Both the position numbers and the translations under genes were made by a program. Under the pieces are notes generated by a model that did not search any database, was not told the origin of the DNA, and saw nothing but the letters and a program-made list of their open reading frames with translations. A stretch of 64,000 nt of DNA, taken from NCBI RefSeq assembly GCF_033807575.1, contig NC_084727.1, forward strand, positions 3,100,001-3,164,000. Direction: 5' to 3'. Position 1 is the stretch's first letter. The number at the start of each line of letters is the position of its first letter. The stretch is from Cydia pomonella (Eukaryota > Arthropoda > Insecta > Lepidoptera > Tortricidae). Below are positions 50,104 to 60,395 of this stretch, one piece after another.

Positions 50104-50720
50104 TAAGCATAGAGTGCTCACTTCATACAACAGTTTCCTTACCAAAACGCTGAATACCTTTGTAGTCGACATCAAAGGTCAAGTAGTGGATTCATCAGCA
50201 CTGCTACTTGACACCAGATGTCACAAGTGTCGCTGACGAAAAGTGCTCAACAATTTTCAACTAATATTACGAACAGGACTTGAAAATAGAGTTCCATTGA
50301 ACTTATCGTTCGTCGCGACATCTATTGTCAAGTAGCAGTACTGATAAATCCACGGCTTGAAGATAGAGGTCGACTACGAAAATAATAAGCGTTTTAAACT
50401 GAAATAAATGTCATATACTAAGAAAAAGTGACCAAGCTCCAGCGTCCTCCCCCCGGTGGCCGAGTGGCTCAGGCACCTGCCGCGATAGCACAGGACGCTG
50501 GTTCGATTCCAGCCTGGGGCACTGGATGCCTTGGTCACTTTTTCTTAATATATGACATTTATTTCAGTTTATAATTTATATAGTAGTGTTTCTACTTTAA
50601 ATAAAATAAAATATTTTCTAAAAATAATTTAATTTGTTCTATTACTTCTAATAGTATAATAAGCGTTTTGGTAAGAAAACTGATGTATAGAGTGAGCATA
50701 GAGTATGTTTACATATTTCT
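50104..50720. mobile_element. M3 foldback MITE interrupted by a SINE-like insert
   Basis: Left part 50104-50395 (AGCATAGAGTGCTCACTTCA ... GACTACGAAAATAATAAGCG) and right part 50656-50720 (GGTAAGAAAACTGATGTATA, GAGTGAGCATAGAG) join into one palindromic M3 unit once the 260-bp insert and one copy of the 14-bp duplication are removed. Compare the M3 copy at 59635-59983. Confidence 0.8.
50396..50655 (+). mobile_element. novel-looking SINE with tRNA-like core between inverted arms
   Basis: A 260-bp insert flanked by the 14-bp direct repeat ATAATAAGCGTTTT (50382-50395 and 50656-50669). It opens with a 40-bp arm (50396-50435) whose inverse is at 50531-50570, with one mismatch. Between the arms a tRNA-like core has A box TGGCCGAGTGG (50457-50467), B box GGTTCGATTCC (50500-50510), T stem GCTGG/CCAGC and a near-complete acceptor stem CCCCCGG/CCTGGGG. 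The anticodon arm is degenerate. An AT-rich 3' part follows. The 14-bp duplication is typical of LINE-driven retrotransposition. Confidence 0.8.
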
Positions 50721-51215
50721 CTATGCAGGAAGCACATTTGTAAAAGTGTTCAGCTGTCATCTATAAACAGTTCCAAAATTGTCCAGAGTGGCTCTAGAGT
50801 CGCTATAAACTTAGCCGTTATAAACGGAGTGAAGTGGGCTGTTAATTTGAAAATTTAATTTTTTTAAATCAAATATTTTAGCTACTGTGGCGCCACCTGT
50901 TTAAGGTTTTTGACGGACACTTTCTCATACACAGAGAGGGTTCACCTTACCTCTGCCCTCCATAATGACGAATGAACAGGGCCTAAATGTAACTTAAGGA
51001 CGGGCTACGTCAGTACCAGATGTGGCTAAAGGCCCTACTGATTACCAGTTCGCCGGACGATATCGGCCTGTATCGGTATTCGCAAAGGCTGACAGGCCGA
51101 TATCGCCCGGAGAATTAATAATCAGCGGGCCCCTTAACGTATTCAATATTATGATGAGTCTTAAGAGGGTCTCTTATCATAAAACGACCGAATAGCGAGG
51201 CGCCTTTGACTCTGA

Positions 51216-52184
51216 TAGAGATGCAACGGATATCCGGTTACTATCCGGTTTTCGGCCATATTTTTAGTATCCGGCCGGATACCGGTTAGTTCCGTACTAT
51301 CCGGCCTGATACCGGATAGTTCCGTACTATCTGGCCGGATACCGGATAGTAATTTAGCACGATATTTATGAACACAATATGCACTAAACACTAAAACATG
51401 TTATAAATAACAAAACAAAGAAAATTAATAAGCAATTCAATACTGACTGTAAGTGAATTTAGTTCACTTATCTATAAACGACTGCCTATAACTAGGAACA
51501 AGTTGCAACCTGCATCAAACTGCATTCATGCGATCTAATTTAATAATTTTTGACGAAACTTTTAACCGGATTTTCGGCGGTCGAATACCGAATATTAAGA
51601 GGGAAGAATAGGTTTGCGATCCTAACGAGATAACGGTACTTTTTCTATGAAATTCCATTTCGGGAGGAAACGGTTTCCACTAACTAAATCTTAACAAATC
51701 ACTTTGATTTTGATGTCGATCGCTTCAGCATAATATATTCTAGGTATAATATAAGTTTCTTTTTGGTTTTAGGCATATAGGCTTATAGGCTATAGGCATA
51801 TAGGCTTTTTTTTGTATTTCAAATAGAAATAAACGAAAACCTATAAACATAGTTTTTCATTGTGTCAATTACATACAAAAAAATCGTGAGGTTGGAAAAT
51901 ATTTTGAAGTGGAAAACGTTTTTTCTTTTTGTATGGGCTACCACGTGGTATTTTTATTATTTTTTTATTATTCAAGTTAGTTACACAGCATTACAGTATT
52001 ACTACTAAGGCACTGCGAACTACAAAACATATAAAAAAAATACAAAGATACGAGAAAACACAAATAATAACAAAATACAATCTAATGTTTGTATATGGTA
52101 TGTGTATTGGTATACTTCGATCTTAAGCGGACTCAACGGCCGGATATCCGGTATCCGGCCAAGCCACTATCCATTGCATCTCTA
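51216..52184. mobile_element. hAT-like element D, 969 bp
   Basis: Ends TAGAGATGCAACGGATA and TATCCATTGCATCTCTA are inverted with one mismatch. Subterminal repeats GGCCGGATACCGGATAGT are clustered at the left end and TATCCGGCC recurs at the right. The flanking 8-mers (GACTCTGA and CTCTCTAA) agree at only 5 of 8 positions, so the target duplication is eroded or the border is off. No transposase. Confidence 0.65.
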
Positions 52185-52434
52185 CTCTCTAAGGGCGAGC
52201 AGGACGTCCTTGCACCTCTCATCAGGGATTCTGTGCGTCCGTTTAACTGGGGCGGAAGACATTATTCTGATTAACTAAGAACTGGTTGAAGACTTATAGT
52301 ATTTTTTCAAACAGGAAGGGTACGCAGACAGGTGTCATTTCCTTAAAATTTATAACCTAAAAACACCAAATCTCGCAAAATTGTATTAAGATGATATCTG
52401 TCAGCATACCCTTCCTGTTTGAAAAATACTAATA

Positions 52435-52640
52435 GCTGTGTTAAGCATAATACATTTACAGTACATATGGTGCCACTTTACAGTACTAGTGCGATAATGC
52501 GTGACTATGTCGAATATTTTAAGGGCCGTATGTACTGTAATACGTGGTACGATACATGTGCGAATCACCTATTTTCCGTAAGTACATTACGATACAAGTG
52601 CGAAAATAGGTGATTCGTACATGTATCGTAATGTACTATT
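52435..52640. repeat. palindromic repeat, TACAGTACATATGG family
   Basis: Inverted pairs CAGTACATATGG/CCGTATGTACTG and ACGATACATGTGCGAAT/ATTCGTACATGTATCGT. Relative of 16550-16800. Confidence 0.6.
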
Positions 52641-53479
52641 ACTTAACAACCGCCTGATTTAGTGGTGGGCTTATATTGTTATATAGCTAAAAGTAATCAT
52701 GGATGATTATTTTAAATAATATAGAAAAATACCAATATATTACGCGATGTGTATATCAAACATCGTCATAAAGGAATTTACCAATTTAAGTATCATTGTA
52801 TGAGAAAGTTGCAAAGCAATATATTTTTGATGATTAAATTAAACATGGGATGCGACTATAGGGAATATTACGCGAAACTCTGCGTAGGGGGCGCCACTAC
52901 CACAATCCATCACAATCTGAGGGTCTACCGCAAAACAAGAAAATCGAAATTTTACTCTTTCTCTCTATCACTCTTGCGTATTCGAGCGATAAAGAGGCAG
53001 ATAACTAAATTTCGATTTTCGCGTTTCCCGGTAGGCCCTATGTAAACACGCCTTGATGCATCAATGTCATATTTTATTATCTGTGAAAACTTGTCAAAAA
53101 CAGTTTAAGTCACAGTATGTATAAGTTACTATATGGTTTACGAAAAGTGCTAGTGCTGCACTCTGGCGGCAGAACATTGCAGTAATACACCCTATTGTGT
53201 ATTGTGAAACAGACTCGATTTGGAACTAAAGATTCATTGAATGTATAAGATGTATAAAATGGTTTAAAGTTAAAGCAAATGACAATTTTTTTAATATGAT
53301 TAGAGTCATGTTCGTTGCCGAATTTCACTTGCCAACTAACTTTTACCAAATGTTGGGTTAGGTTAGGTAAAGTTGCGAAAAGTTGGTTGCCAAGTGAAAT
53401 TCAGCAATACAATTTTCGACCGATAAGCCCTTATGTTAATGGCACAAATCATGGGACATTTAAGAGAACATTTTGAGTA
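52641..53479. other. gene-free stretch with two hairpins
   Basis: 52945-53030: AAAATCGAAATTT pairs with AAATTTCGATTTT. 53315-53405: GAATTTCACTTGCCAACTAA pairs with AGTTGGTTGCCAAGTGAAAT. No gene supported. Confidence 0.5.
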
Positions 53480-53632
53480 AGGTTGCCAGAGCTCAACGAG
53501 GGGTGGGAGGGGGTTAGGGTCGGCAACGCGCATGTAACTCCTCTGGAGTTGCAGGCGTACATAGGCTACGGATACTGCTTACCATCAGGCGGGCCGTATG
53601 CTTGTTTGCCACCGACGTAGTATAAAAAAAAA
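53480..53632 (+). repeat. GGCGTACATAGG family copy
   Basis: GTTGCCAGAGCTCAACGAGG through CCACCGACGTAGTATAAAAA; good-quality copy. Confidence 0.78.
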
Positions 53633-54459
53633 AAGTATTTTTGATATTTCACCGACACCTGCAAAATTTCTTTCGCGTCAAAAATTGAATGTCCTATTCG
53701 TCCTTTATGTTTTCTATGTATTTAATTACAGATATTTCAATTGTTTGTAATATTATTAACAAATTAAAATAGTGTTTGCTCCAGTCATGGGATGTATGGC
53801 GCCATTAATTTTTAACTAAGAAACATCTATGAAAATTAATCTTAAGCATCTCTACGGCGGTTATTTATGGTAAAATGTTTGATGATTAATACTTATTTTA
53901 CAGGATTTGTCAATACCATCCCATAACTGGCGCCAGTTCCATCATAGGGGTGGTTATTATAAGTCGTTTTGAAAAATTAATTTCATATACTTCCTGTAAT
54001 ATGCTGTAGTTCAGGTATCACGAGCCTTGTTTTACAGGCAATTTTAATCCAAAACGTTTACCCATTTGAAACTTTTTAATCTTTGAGATGTACCTTGTTA
54101 TTGGTAGAAACTGCGCGAGTAGTTTTCTTAATGTTTTGACACAATTTTACCCTAAAATCATGTATTTTTAGATGAACAACTAACTGAATGTAACCATTTG
54201 TATAAAATGATCAAAGTGTTTACGCGTTCCCATCAAGTTGTGTTTTTTTTTGTATTCTCTATGATTGATTGGGCTATTAAAAAAACATATTTATCTCCAT
54301 TTTTTATTAGATTTTGGAAATATACTAGAAATTTGTATAATATTAGGGCTGGAAATGCTTTTCATTCCGGGTAGAAATTAAAAATAATATCCAATTTCCA
54401 AAATTTAAAAAAGAGACAACGCTTTGTTTATAATAATATCTGAAAATTGAATTAGAGTT
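53633..54459. other. gene-free stretch
   Basis: AT-rich; nothing recognised. Confidence 0.4.
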
Positions 54460-54575
54460 TTCGTTCGTCGCGACATCTATTGTCAACTAGCAGTACTGAT
54501 AAATTCCGCTACTTGACGCTAGATGTCGACTACGAAATAACTCGTGTTTTGGTAAGAAAACTTATGTTACCACAC
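54460..54575 (+). repeat. M3 foldback family fragment
   Basis: GCGACATCTATTGTCAACTA, CGCTAGATGTCGACTACGAA and TTTTGGTAAGAAAACTTATG. Confidence 0.65.
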
Positions 54576-54792
54576 TTTCTTTACTTCTCTATGGCCTAAA
54601 CCAAATTTCACTTGATTTTTATTAAATCATATTTGAAGTTTGGCGTTTGACTGGGTCTATAGATCACAGATCTAATCAGAACCACTACGCATTCATTGAT
54701 AGTATAAGATGTCTATAAAACCCTGAGTCGAACACCATTTTGTAGTAACTGATTTAACAAACATCAACTTTTGACAAACAGTGTTACCCATA

Positions 54793-54997
54793 TAGGGACC
54801 GTGCGCGTTAGTGTCTGCCATCTTGTGGCCTGATTCGGAACCATAAACATGTACATTTACACGTCAAGTGTTTTTTTGTGCATAGTAGGTTCTGCCATCT
54901 TGTGGGCTATATCGGAACAATAAACATCGCATTTACGCCTCGCGCCAAAAATCTGACGGCTCCCGTGCTGCCTCCTACAGTTCATGCACGGTCCCTA
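54793..54997. mobile_element. MITE with TAGGGACCGTGC inverted ends
   Basis: 205 bp between TAGGGACCGTGC and GCACGGTCCCTA, in TA-rich flanks. Inside, two direct copies of a TGCCATCTTGTGG / GGAAC.ATAAAC unit. Non-coding. Confidence 0.75.
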
Positions 54998-55189
54998 TAT
55001 GATAGGATCGCATAGATATATATACGTGCGTCCGTGAGGAACAGAACATACACAATGCGACAAAATTATAAACACGTTTTAACATTCCTGACAACATACC
55101 AAAAACAATCTACGTAATTTGGTCGGGTTATTTATTCCCCACCATAAACCATACTAAAATTTACGGTGGGGGGTAAAAAAACATGAAAC

Positions 55190-55510
55190 TGTGACAAGGA
55201 CAAACAATAATGGAGCGTTTTTTTAACACTTTTTTTGTGACTTTTTTTGCACTTTTGTGTTATTTCTAGTCAGGATCGGGAGTCCTTTTCATCCTTATAG
55301 GAGAAAAAAAAAACCAAAATTTCCATAAATTTTTCAAACTTTCCTTTTTGTTACCGCCATACAAAATATATGGGGAAATGGTAACACAATAGGAAAAAAC
55401 CTCTGGGACATTTTTATCCCATTAGAATCGAAAGAGCTCGTGATTCTGAGTAGAAAAAACACAAATTATATGAAAAAATACTAAATTAATGAAAGTGGCA
55501 TTTTTTTGTA
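55190..55510 (+). repeat. dispersed repeat R6, copy 1
   Basis: About 300 bp repeated in the same orientation at 57175-57460: TTTCTAGTCAGGATCGGGAG, TTTTTGTTACCGCCATACAA, GACATTTTTATCCCATTAGA, TAATGAAAGTGGCATTTTT. Non-coding. Confidence 0.75.
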
Positions 55511-55732
55511 AAGAAACCCTCAATAACGCTTTCTCTGCTACTCCTGAAAGATACATAAGACTATCCCGTTCTGTCAGTGCCCCCCCACCACTCACGCCCG
55601 AACCATACTTAATACCTGACTCATGGTGTTACCGCATAATGTTCGGAGCCGAACAGCGCCATCTCTACTTCACCCGTTAAACTCAAGGCTCGAGTTGGAC
55701 ATTTTGCACAATCATTGAATCTTTGTGAACGT

Positions 55733-55848
55733 AGAGTCAAGTTATTATATATCGATACGGACAAAGAGCCAAAAATATGTATACACGACCTTATTTTTGT
55801 CACTTTGTCCGTAACGATATTTAATATCTTGACTGTACTATTTTATGC
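55733..55848. repeat. CAGTCAAG-ended foldback, uninterrupted copy
   Basis: AGAGTCAAGTTATTATATAT at the left and ATATTTAATATCTTGACTG followed by TA at the right, with AAAAATATGTATACACGACC inside. It is the uninterrupted relative of 61156-61401. Confidence 0.65.
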
Positions 55849-55894
55849 GTCTTAATATTCTCTTGTTTGTAGACAGCAATGACAAATGTGTCAA

Positions 55895-56008
55895 CGGCCG
55901 GCAAAACGTCCCACTTCGCCGCTCACCATAGAGATGCTTTGACAAGTTATTCGTACAAGCAAATCTCATCCTTATGGTAAGCAACAAACTGAGACGTTTT
56001 GCCGGCCG
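55895..56008. repeat. foldback MITE with CGGCCGGCAAAACGTC ends
   Basis: Perfect 16-bp inverted ends and partly paired interior (ACCATAGAGATG, CATCCTTATGGT). Confidence 0.7.
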
Positions 56009-56134
56009 CGGACAAGAATAGACAAGTATACATTGGAATTTCATGAGAAGCTGTTACCATTATGATATCGGTTCGAAATTAGACGTTATTGTCAAACAGA
56101 TAAAGTCTGATTTGGAATGAAACCGTTAAAACCT

Positions 56135-56393
56135 TGGAGGATTTAACAACTGGAGTCGCTGTCGAGAAACTCGGCCAAAGGTCATATGTATTGTAAGGAC
56201 TGACGTTTATCTGACATGGCTATTTATGTGTTACGTAGTCTCCAGGGCTATAACCGCGAAAATCGAAGTTTGTCAATTGCGGGCATTTTTCTCTGTCACT
56301 CTAATTACATCTTAGTGAGAGTAAAAGAGAAAGATCCCCGCAATTTGCGCATTTCGGTTTCCGGCCCCCAGTTGTTAAATCCTCCACGGTTAG
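56135..56393. repeat. foldback with GGAGGATTTAACAACTGG ends
   Basis: 18-bp perfect inverted ends about 260 bp apart; the interior includes GCGGGGATC-type blocks. Non-coding. Confidence 0.65.
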
Positions 56394-56679
56394 AACATGG
56401 CCACTACGCCTCGGCGTAAAATTCAGTCATTTAGATTGTATTTATTTATTTTTAGTTTTTAATTGTTCTAAAGCAATTTTGGAAATATTTGTACTGTTTT
56501 TTTAACGTGTAGACATTTTTGTTAATAAAGCATTCCTATAGAAATGAAATTGGGTTTTATTGTACTTGTATGGTATATTGCGTATACCTATGCTAATAAC
56601 TCCTATCGTGACTTGGCGCTATACTCTGTATCTTTAGGTATTTAAATAAAAGTAAACAAAATTAAGCCAAAATTATGTA

Positions 56680-56748
56680 CAGTCAGCTGCAGAGAGAGGT
56701 GCATAGACTGATTGTATGCGGGGGGTCACCTCTCTCTGCATCTGACTG
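56680..56748. mobile_element. TA-flanked MITE, 69 bp
   Basis: CAGTCAGCTGCAGAGAGAGG ... CCTCTCTCTGCATCTGACTG with TA on both sides; relative of 35252-35329. Confidence 0.8.
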
Positions 56749-56952
56749 TACATAACAAACAAAAGGGAGGGATAGGGAGTACCCTCCCATAGCATTTGTA
56801 CTGTGACAGGTGACACAGTATGTTTTGCGTGGAAATTTCAATTTAACGTTTTTACAATGGTCTTAAATATAATATTGTTTTTTTTTTTGTGTGGCAAACA
56901 AGTCATTAAGCTAGCAACAATACCCAATTAAGAATGACAATTAATCAGCTAA

Positions 56953-57086
56953 TAGGCGGGTCCACACAGAGCGAGCATACGCGCGAGGCATTTTCCTCGC
57001 CGCCTCGTCCGAGACACGTCTACACTGACCGTTGCGCGCGAGGAAATTGCCTCGCGCGTATGCTCGCTCTGTGTGGACTCGCCTAA
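56953..57086. mobile_element. GC-rich foldback MITE
   Basis: Arms of about 45 bp: TCCACACAGAGCGAGCATAC and its inverse, with GCGCGAGGCA/TGCCTCGCGC further in. Flanked by AATA-rich DNA. Confidence 0.75.
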
Positions 57087-57174
57087 TAAGGACCTAATGG
57101 CGTAGTATCTCTATATAGTTTGTGCTGCCTATGTAGCCGACTTGATCAAGATTGTTTGAGCGTTTCTTTTTTTT

Positions 57175-57460
57175 ATTTCGACTTTTTGTATGTGACCTTT
57201 TTTTTGCCAGTTTTATTTTTCTAGTCAGGATCGCGAGCCCTTTTCATCCTTATAGGTGAAAGTGTCCCGAAATTTCCATACATATTTCAAACTTTCCTTT
57301 TTGTTACCGCCATATAAAGTATATGGGGAAACGGTAACACAATAAGAAAAAACTGGGACATTTTTATCCCATTAGAATCGAAAGCGTTCGTGATTCTGTG
57401 TAAAAAAAACACAAAATTTCTGAAAAATAAACAAGATTAATGAAAGTGGCATTTTAAAAA
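57175..57460 (+). repeat. dispersed repeat R6, copy 2
   Basis: Same unit as 55190-55510, lacking a few short blocks. Confidence 0.75.
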
Positions 57461-57632
57461 AAATGCTCGTTTACCATTTTTTCTAATGTTAAAAAAATAT
57501 AATATATATATAAAAATATAATTCTGTACGGACTTTTTTTATAGTGAAACACAATTAATTATAACAATTTATTATAGATAAAATGTGCACGCACTAACAG
57601 AATATACATATAACAGAACCATTACAGATAGT

Positions 57633-57678
57633 TTAGAACTCGTCGTTTTCAAAAGGATGATACTTGTGGCCAAGAGAT
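57633..57678 (-). CDS. aldo-keto reductase terminal exon
   Basis: On the - strand: acceptor TTTTTTTTGTTACAG at 57679-57693, then ATCTCTTGGCCACAAG through GAGTTCTAA. Completes the GC|A codon and ends with the typical PFENDEF tail. Too short to appear as a long open frame. Confidence 0.9.
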
Positions 57679-60173
57679 CTGTAACAAAAAAAAAGTTACG
57701 GCGAGATCCGTTCAACACCATTGATTTTGGTTATTCCCACTAGTTACCACGAACTTGTTAACAGTGGTAATTACTGTTTTTTTCCCACCTTTTACCACTG
57801 GTAATTACTGGGGAAAAAAATCCCAGTAGTTACCACCAAACTCGGTTTGGTAACAACTTGGTGGTAACTTGTGGGAATAACCCTTGGTTTTTGTATGAAA
57901 GCTACAACTATTTAAATTATGGCAATTTGTTGTCACTATTTTTAATACCTCATACCTCACTCGTTAATTTGAGTTCATAAATATGCATAGGGTCAAGGAG
58001 GGAACAGTGGCTCGATAGAAAAAAGCCGGGTACAGTGGCCTCAACCTATTTTCAACATAAGAGGGGCGCCACTTTTAGATATTTAACAATCAGTGAAAGA
58101 ATAAGGATCAAGGTCAAATGGCGTTCTAAAAATTTTAATCATGTGCGATAAGATTGCAGTAAATTTACGTCGCTACAAAATTTTCTTTGACAATACACCT
58201 CTATTTCAAATTCTCTTTGGTTATGGCGTACGCTGCCAAAGTGGGAACTCCATACATCAGTTTTCTTACCAAAAAGCGAGTTATTTCGGAGTCGACATCT
58301 AGCGCCAAGTAGCGGATTTATCAGTACCGCTACTTGACAATAGATGTCACAAGTGTCGTCAAAGTAACCTTCCCACTTTAAAGTTTCATTAGCTCGCTTA
58401 CGCCCGGGAGCTTGACGATGTTTGTATTTATGACCAGACATAGAAGTTTTTGTGGCTAAAAACAAGTGCTTGAGAAACTGAAACATCGACAAATATGTTA
58501 TCGATAAGTCAGTCATAGCTTAAGAGCAATAATTAAGAGATGTAAATTCTACTTGCAGTTAATTACCGAGAAATTTCAAGAATGAAAATTAATTACAAAC
58601 CTTTTATAAATTTAATAGTGGAAAAGTTACTGTCTTGGGTGAGACCTGGACTCACGGCCTCTGGATCGATACTCCAGTATTCTAAGCTTAATAGCATATT
58701 TATATTAAAAAATAATTTAGTATGGGTAGCACATCGTTACTGGTGAATTTCCAATATGACTCGGAACTCCGGTAGCCGTCTGAGAAGTGTAAAGTTCTTA
58801 CGGTAGATGTCGCTAGGATCCCCTAGACTCGTATGGTGGAAAATTTGCTGCCTGTGGATGAGGTCTTGGTGGCTCAGATGGCTATCGATCTCAGGCCGTG
58901 AGTTCAAGTCTCACCCAAGACAGTAATTTTGCCACTTTTAAATTTATTCTAAGCTTAATAGCATCGTTGTATATATAGCTGCAAACAGAGATAGATGGAA
59001 GTCCTTGGAAGAGGCCTTCACCCGATGAGGGGTTCTTGTCCGCTACAAATAGTTAATCATTTGTTATAAAAAATAATATGTTACTTAATATCTAAAAATT
59101 GACTGAACAAATAACAATCTAAATTAAAAGAAAATGACATACCTACTTAAATTATGTAAACGCTGACTTAAAATTAATGTAATGTAATGTAATCCTGGAC
59201 TTGAAATAAAAGGCTTTTTATTTTATTTATTTATTATTTATAATAGCATCGTTTGCTTGTTAAAAATTAAATCTTTAGATAATTTCTTTATTACATTTAT
59301 TTTGTACTTAAAATAAAAACATAAACCGTGGTAAACAGTGCTAAAAGCATAGAAAAAGAAGAATATATTTTTAGATATCGAACGTGTTGTGTATTTTGTG
59401 GTAGCTATCTTCACTTCATAAAATATAGGTATATAGGTAACGTTAAGGTAACATCGATAACAGATACGCTATTTTTTATTTAGTTTATTATGGAGCATCT
59501 TTTCGCATATGGCCCATGTCGAAAATCGAAAAAAAAAAAGAATTTCGCTCCACCCTAATGTCGGTATTTCATTTTGTCACTTTTTGCCACAAAAAGTTCT
59601 ATGTTCTATATTATGACCAAAGAGAATTTAGAAGACGATAAGTGCTCACTCCATACAACGGTTTTGTTAACAAAAATACTATTATTTTAGTAGTCCATCT
59701 AGCGCCAAGTAGCGGAACTCTCAGTACTGCTACTCGACAATAGATGTCGCGGCAAACAAAAAGTCTAATGCACAAAGATTTTCAGCTAACATTATAACCA
59801 GAGTAAGCGTAGGAGTTGAAAATAGAGCTCCGGTTACTCTTGATTATAATAATAGCGAAAAATCTTTGAGATTTAGACTTTTTGTTTGCCGCGACATCTA
59901 TTGTCGAATAGCAGTACTGAGAGTTCCGCTACTTGACGCTAGATGTAGACTACGAAAATAATAGTATTTGAGTGAGCACTCTTGGACTTAATTATCTTTG
60001 ATTATGACGTTACTCACGCGGTCATCGGAACGAATCGGCCGTCCACGTTGAAAGAGTCGATCAGGTCGAGGTCCTCCTTGGACAGCTTGAAGTCGAACAC
60101 GTCGAAGTTGGAGGCGATCCTGGACTTGTTGACGGACTTCGGGATCACTATGACGCCGCGGTCGATCTGGTAT
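57633..60173 (-). CDS. aldo-keto reductase, last two coding exons (5' incomplete)
   Basis: Family role: NADPH-dependent reduction of aldehydes, ketones and sugars in the cytosol; substrate unknown here. Visible coding on the - strand: 60173-60018 (156 nt, phase 2 to 2) joined to 57678-57633 (46 nt with stop), 67 residues. Exon 1 carries YQIDRGVIVIPKSVNKSRIA followed by SNFDVFDFKLSKEDLDLIDS and RFVPMT. IPKS with the downstream Arg and Asn is the NADPH 2'-phosphate binding segment of the AKR C-terminal end. The last exon gives ASLGHKYHPFENDEF, the usual loop and PF...EF ending. Family members are about 310-330 residues, so about 250 residues lie in exons to the right. None was found between 60174 and 64000. 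The intron of 2.3 kb is filled with MITEs and SINE pieces. The gene converges on the acyltransferase gene. Confidence 0.92.
57729..57882. mobile_element. foldback MITE with GGTTATTCCCAC ends, 45 bp upstream of the reductase last exon
   Basis: Inverted ends GGTTATTCCCACTAGTTACC and GGTAACTTGTGGGAATAACC; inner arms with TTACCACTGG. In the reductase intron, just outside the acceptor. Confidence 0.75.
58058..58222. repeat. M2 foldback family, half copy
   Basis: GGGGCGCCACTTTTAGATAT at one end and ACAATACACCTCTATTTCAA at the other. Confidence 0.7.
58225..58375. repeat. M3 foldback family, half copy
   Basis: TACATCAGTTTTCTTACCAA, GTCGACATCTAGCGCCAAGT, CCGCTACTTGACAATAGATG. It directly abuts the M2 half copy on its left. 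Confidence 0.7.
58620..58990. mobile_element. two tRNA-related family C copies, opposite orientation
   Basis: 58620-58710 is an inverted head (CTGTCTTGGGTGAGACC). 58800-58980 is a direct copy with the same flanks as 11000-11130 (TGGTGGAAAATTTGCTGCCT; TTATTCTAAGCTTAATAGC), lacking about 12 nt in the anticodon arm. Part of its 3' region (AATAGCATCGTTTGCTTG) reappears near 59240. Confidence 0.6.
59635..59983. mobile_element. M3 foldback MITE, best copy
   Basis: 349 bp. Outer arms GTGCTCACTCCATACAAC / GAGTGAGCAC, then ATCTAGCGCCAAGTAGCGGA / TCCGCTACTTGACGCTAGAT, and ATAGATGTCGCGGCAAACAA / TTGTTTGCCGCGACATCTAT: almost fully self-complementary. It ends 35 bp from the reductase exon at 60018. Confidence 0.85.
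60018..60173 (-). CDS. aldo-keto reductase penultimate exon
   Basis: On the - strand: acceptor AACTTACACAG, donor ACCGC|GTGAGT. GC-rich and free of stops; carries the NADPH-binding IPKS motif. The neighbouring DNA is AT-rich, so the coding block stands out by composition. Confidence 0.93.
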
Positions 60174-60237
60174 CTGTGTAAGTTTTTGGCAAAAAAATCA
60201 TTTTTGGTGCAAGTTTTTATCACCACAGGTAGTGAAG

Positions 60238-60320
60238 AAACCGGACAAGTGCGAGTGGGACTCGCCCACCGAGGGTTCCGTACTTTTTAGTTGTTGTTAT
60301 AGCGGCAACGGAAATACATA
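60238..60320 (+). repeat. R4 fragment
   Basis: ACCGGACAAGTGCGAGTGGG and CCACCGAGGGTTCCGTAC; about 65 bp upstream (- strand sense) of the reductase exon. Confidence 0.65.
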
Positions 60321-60395
60321 ATCTTATTTAAATGAGCACCTACTTAAATGTGAACGCAGGCTATGAGGGCATGTATTCTCCCTATAGCTAAATAA

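Noticed and set aside
50450..50525. Possible functional tRNA gene with good A and B boxes
   Set aside because: The anticodon arm cannot form a 7-base loop with U at position 33, and the core sits inside an insertion with a target duplication.
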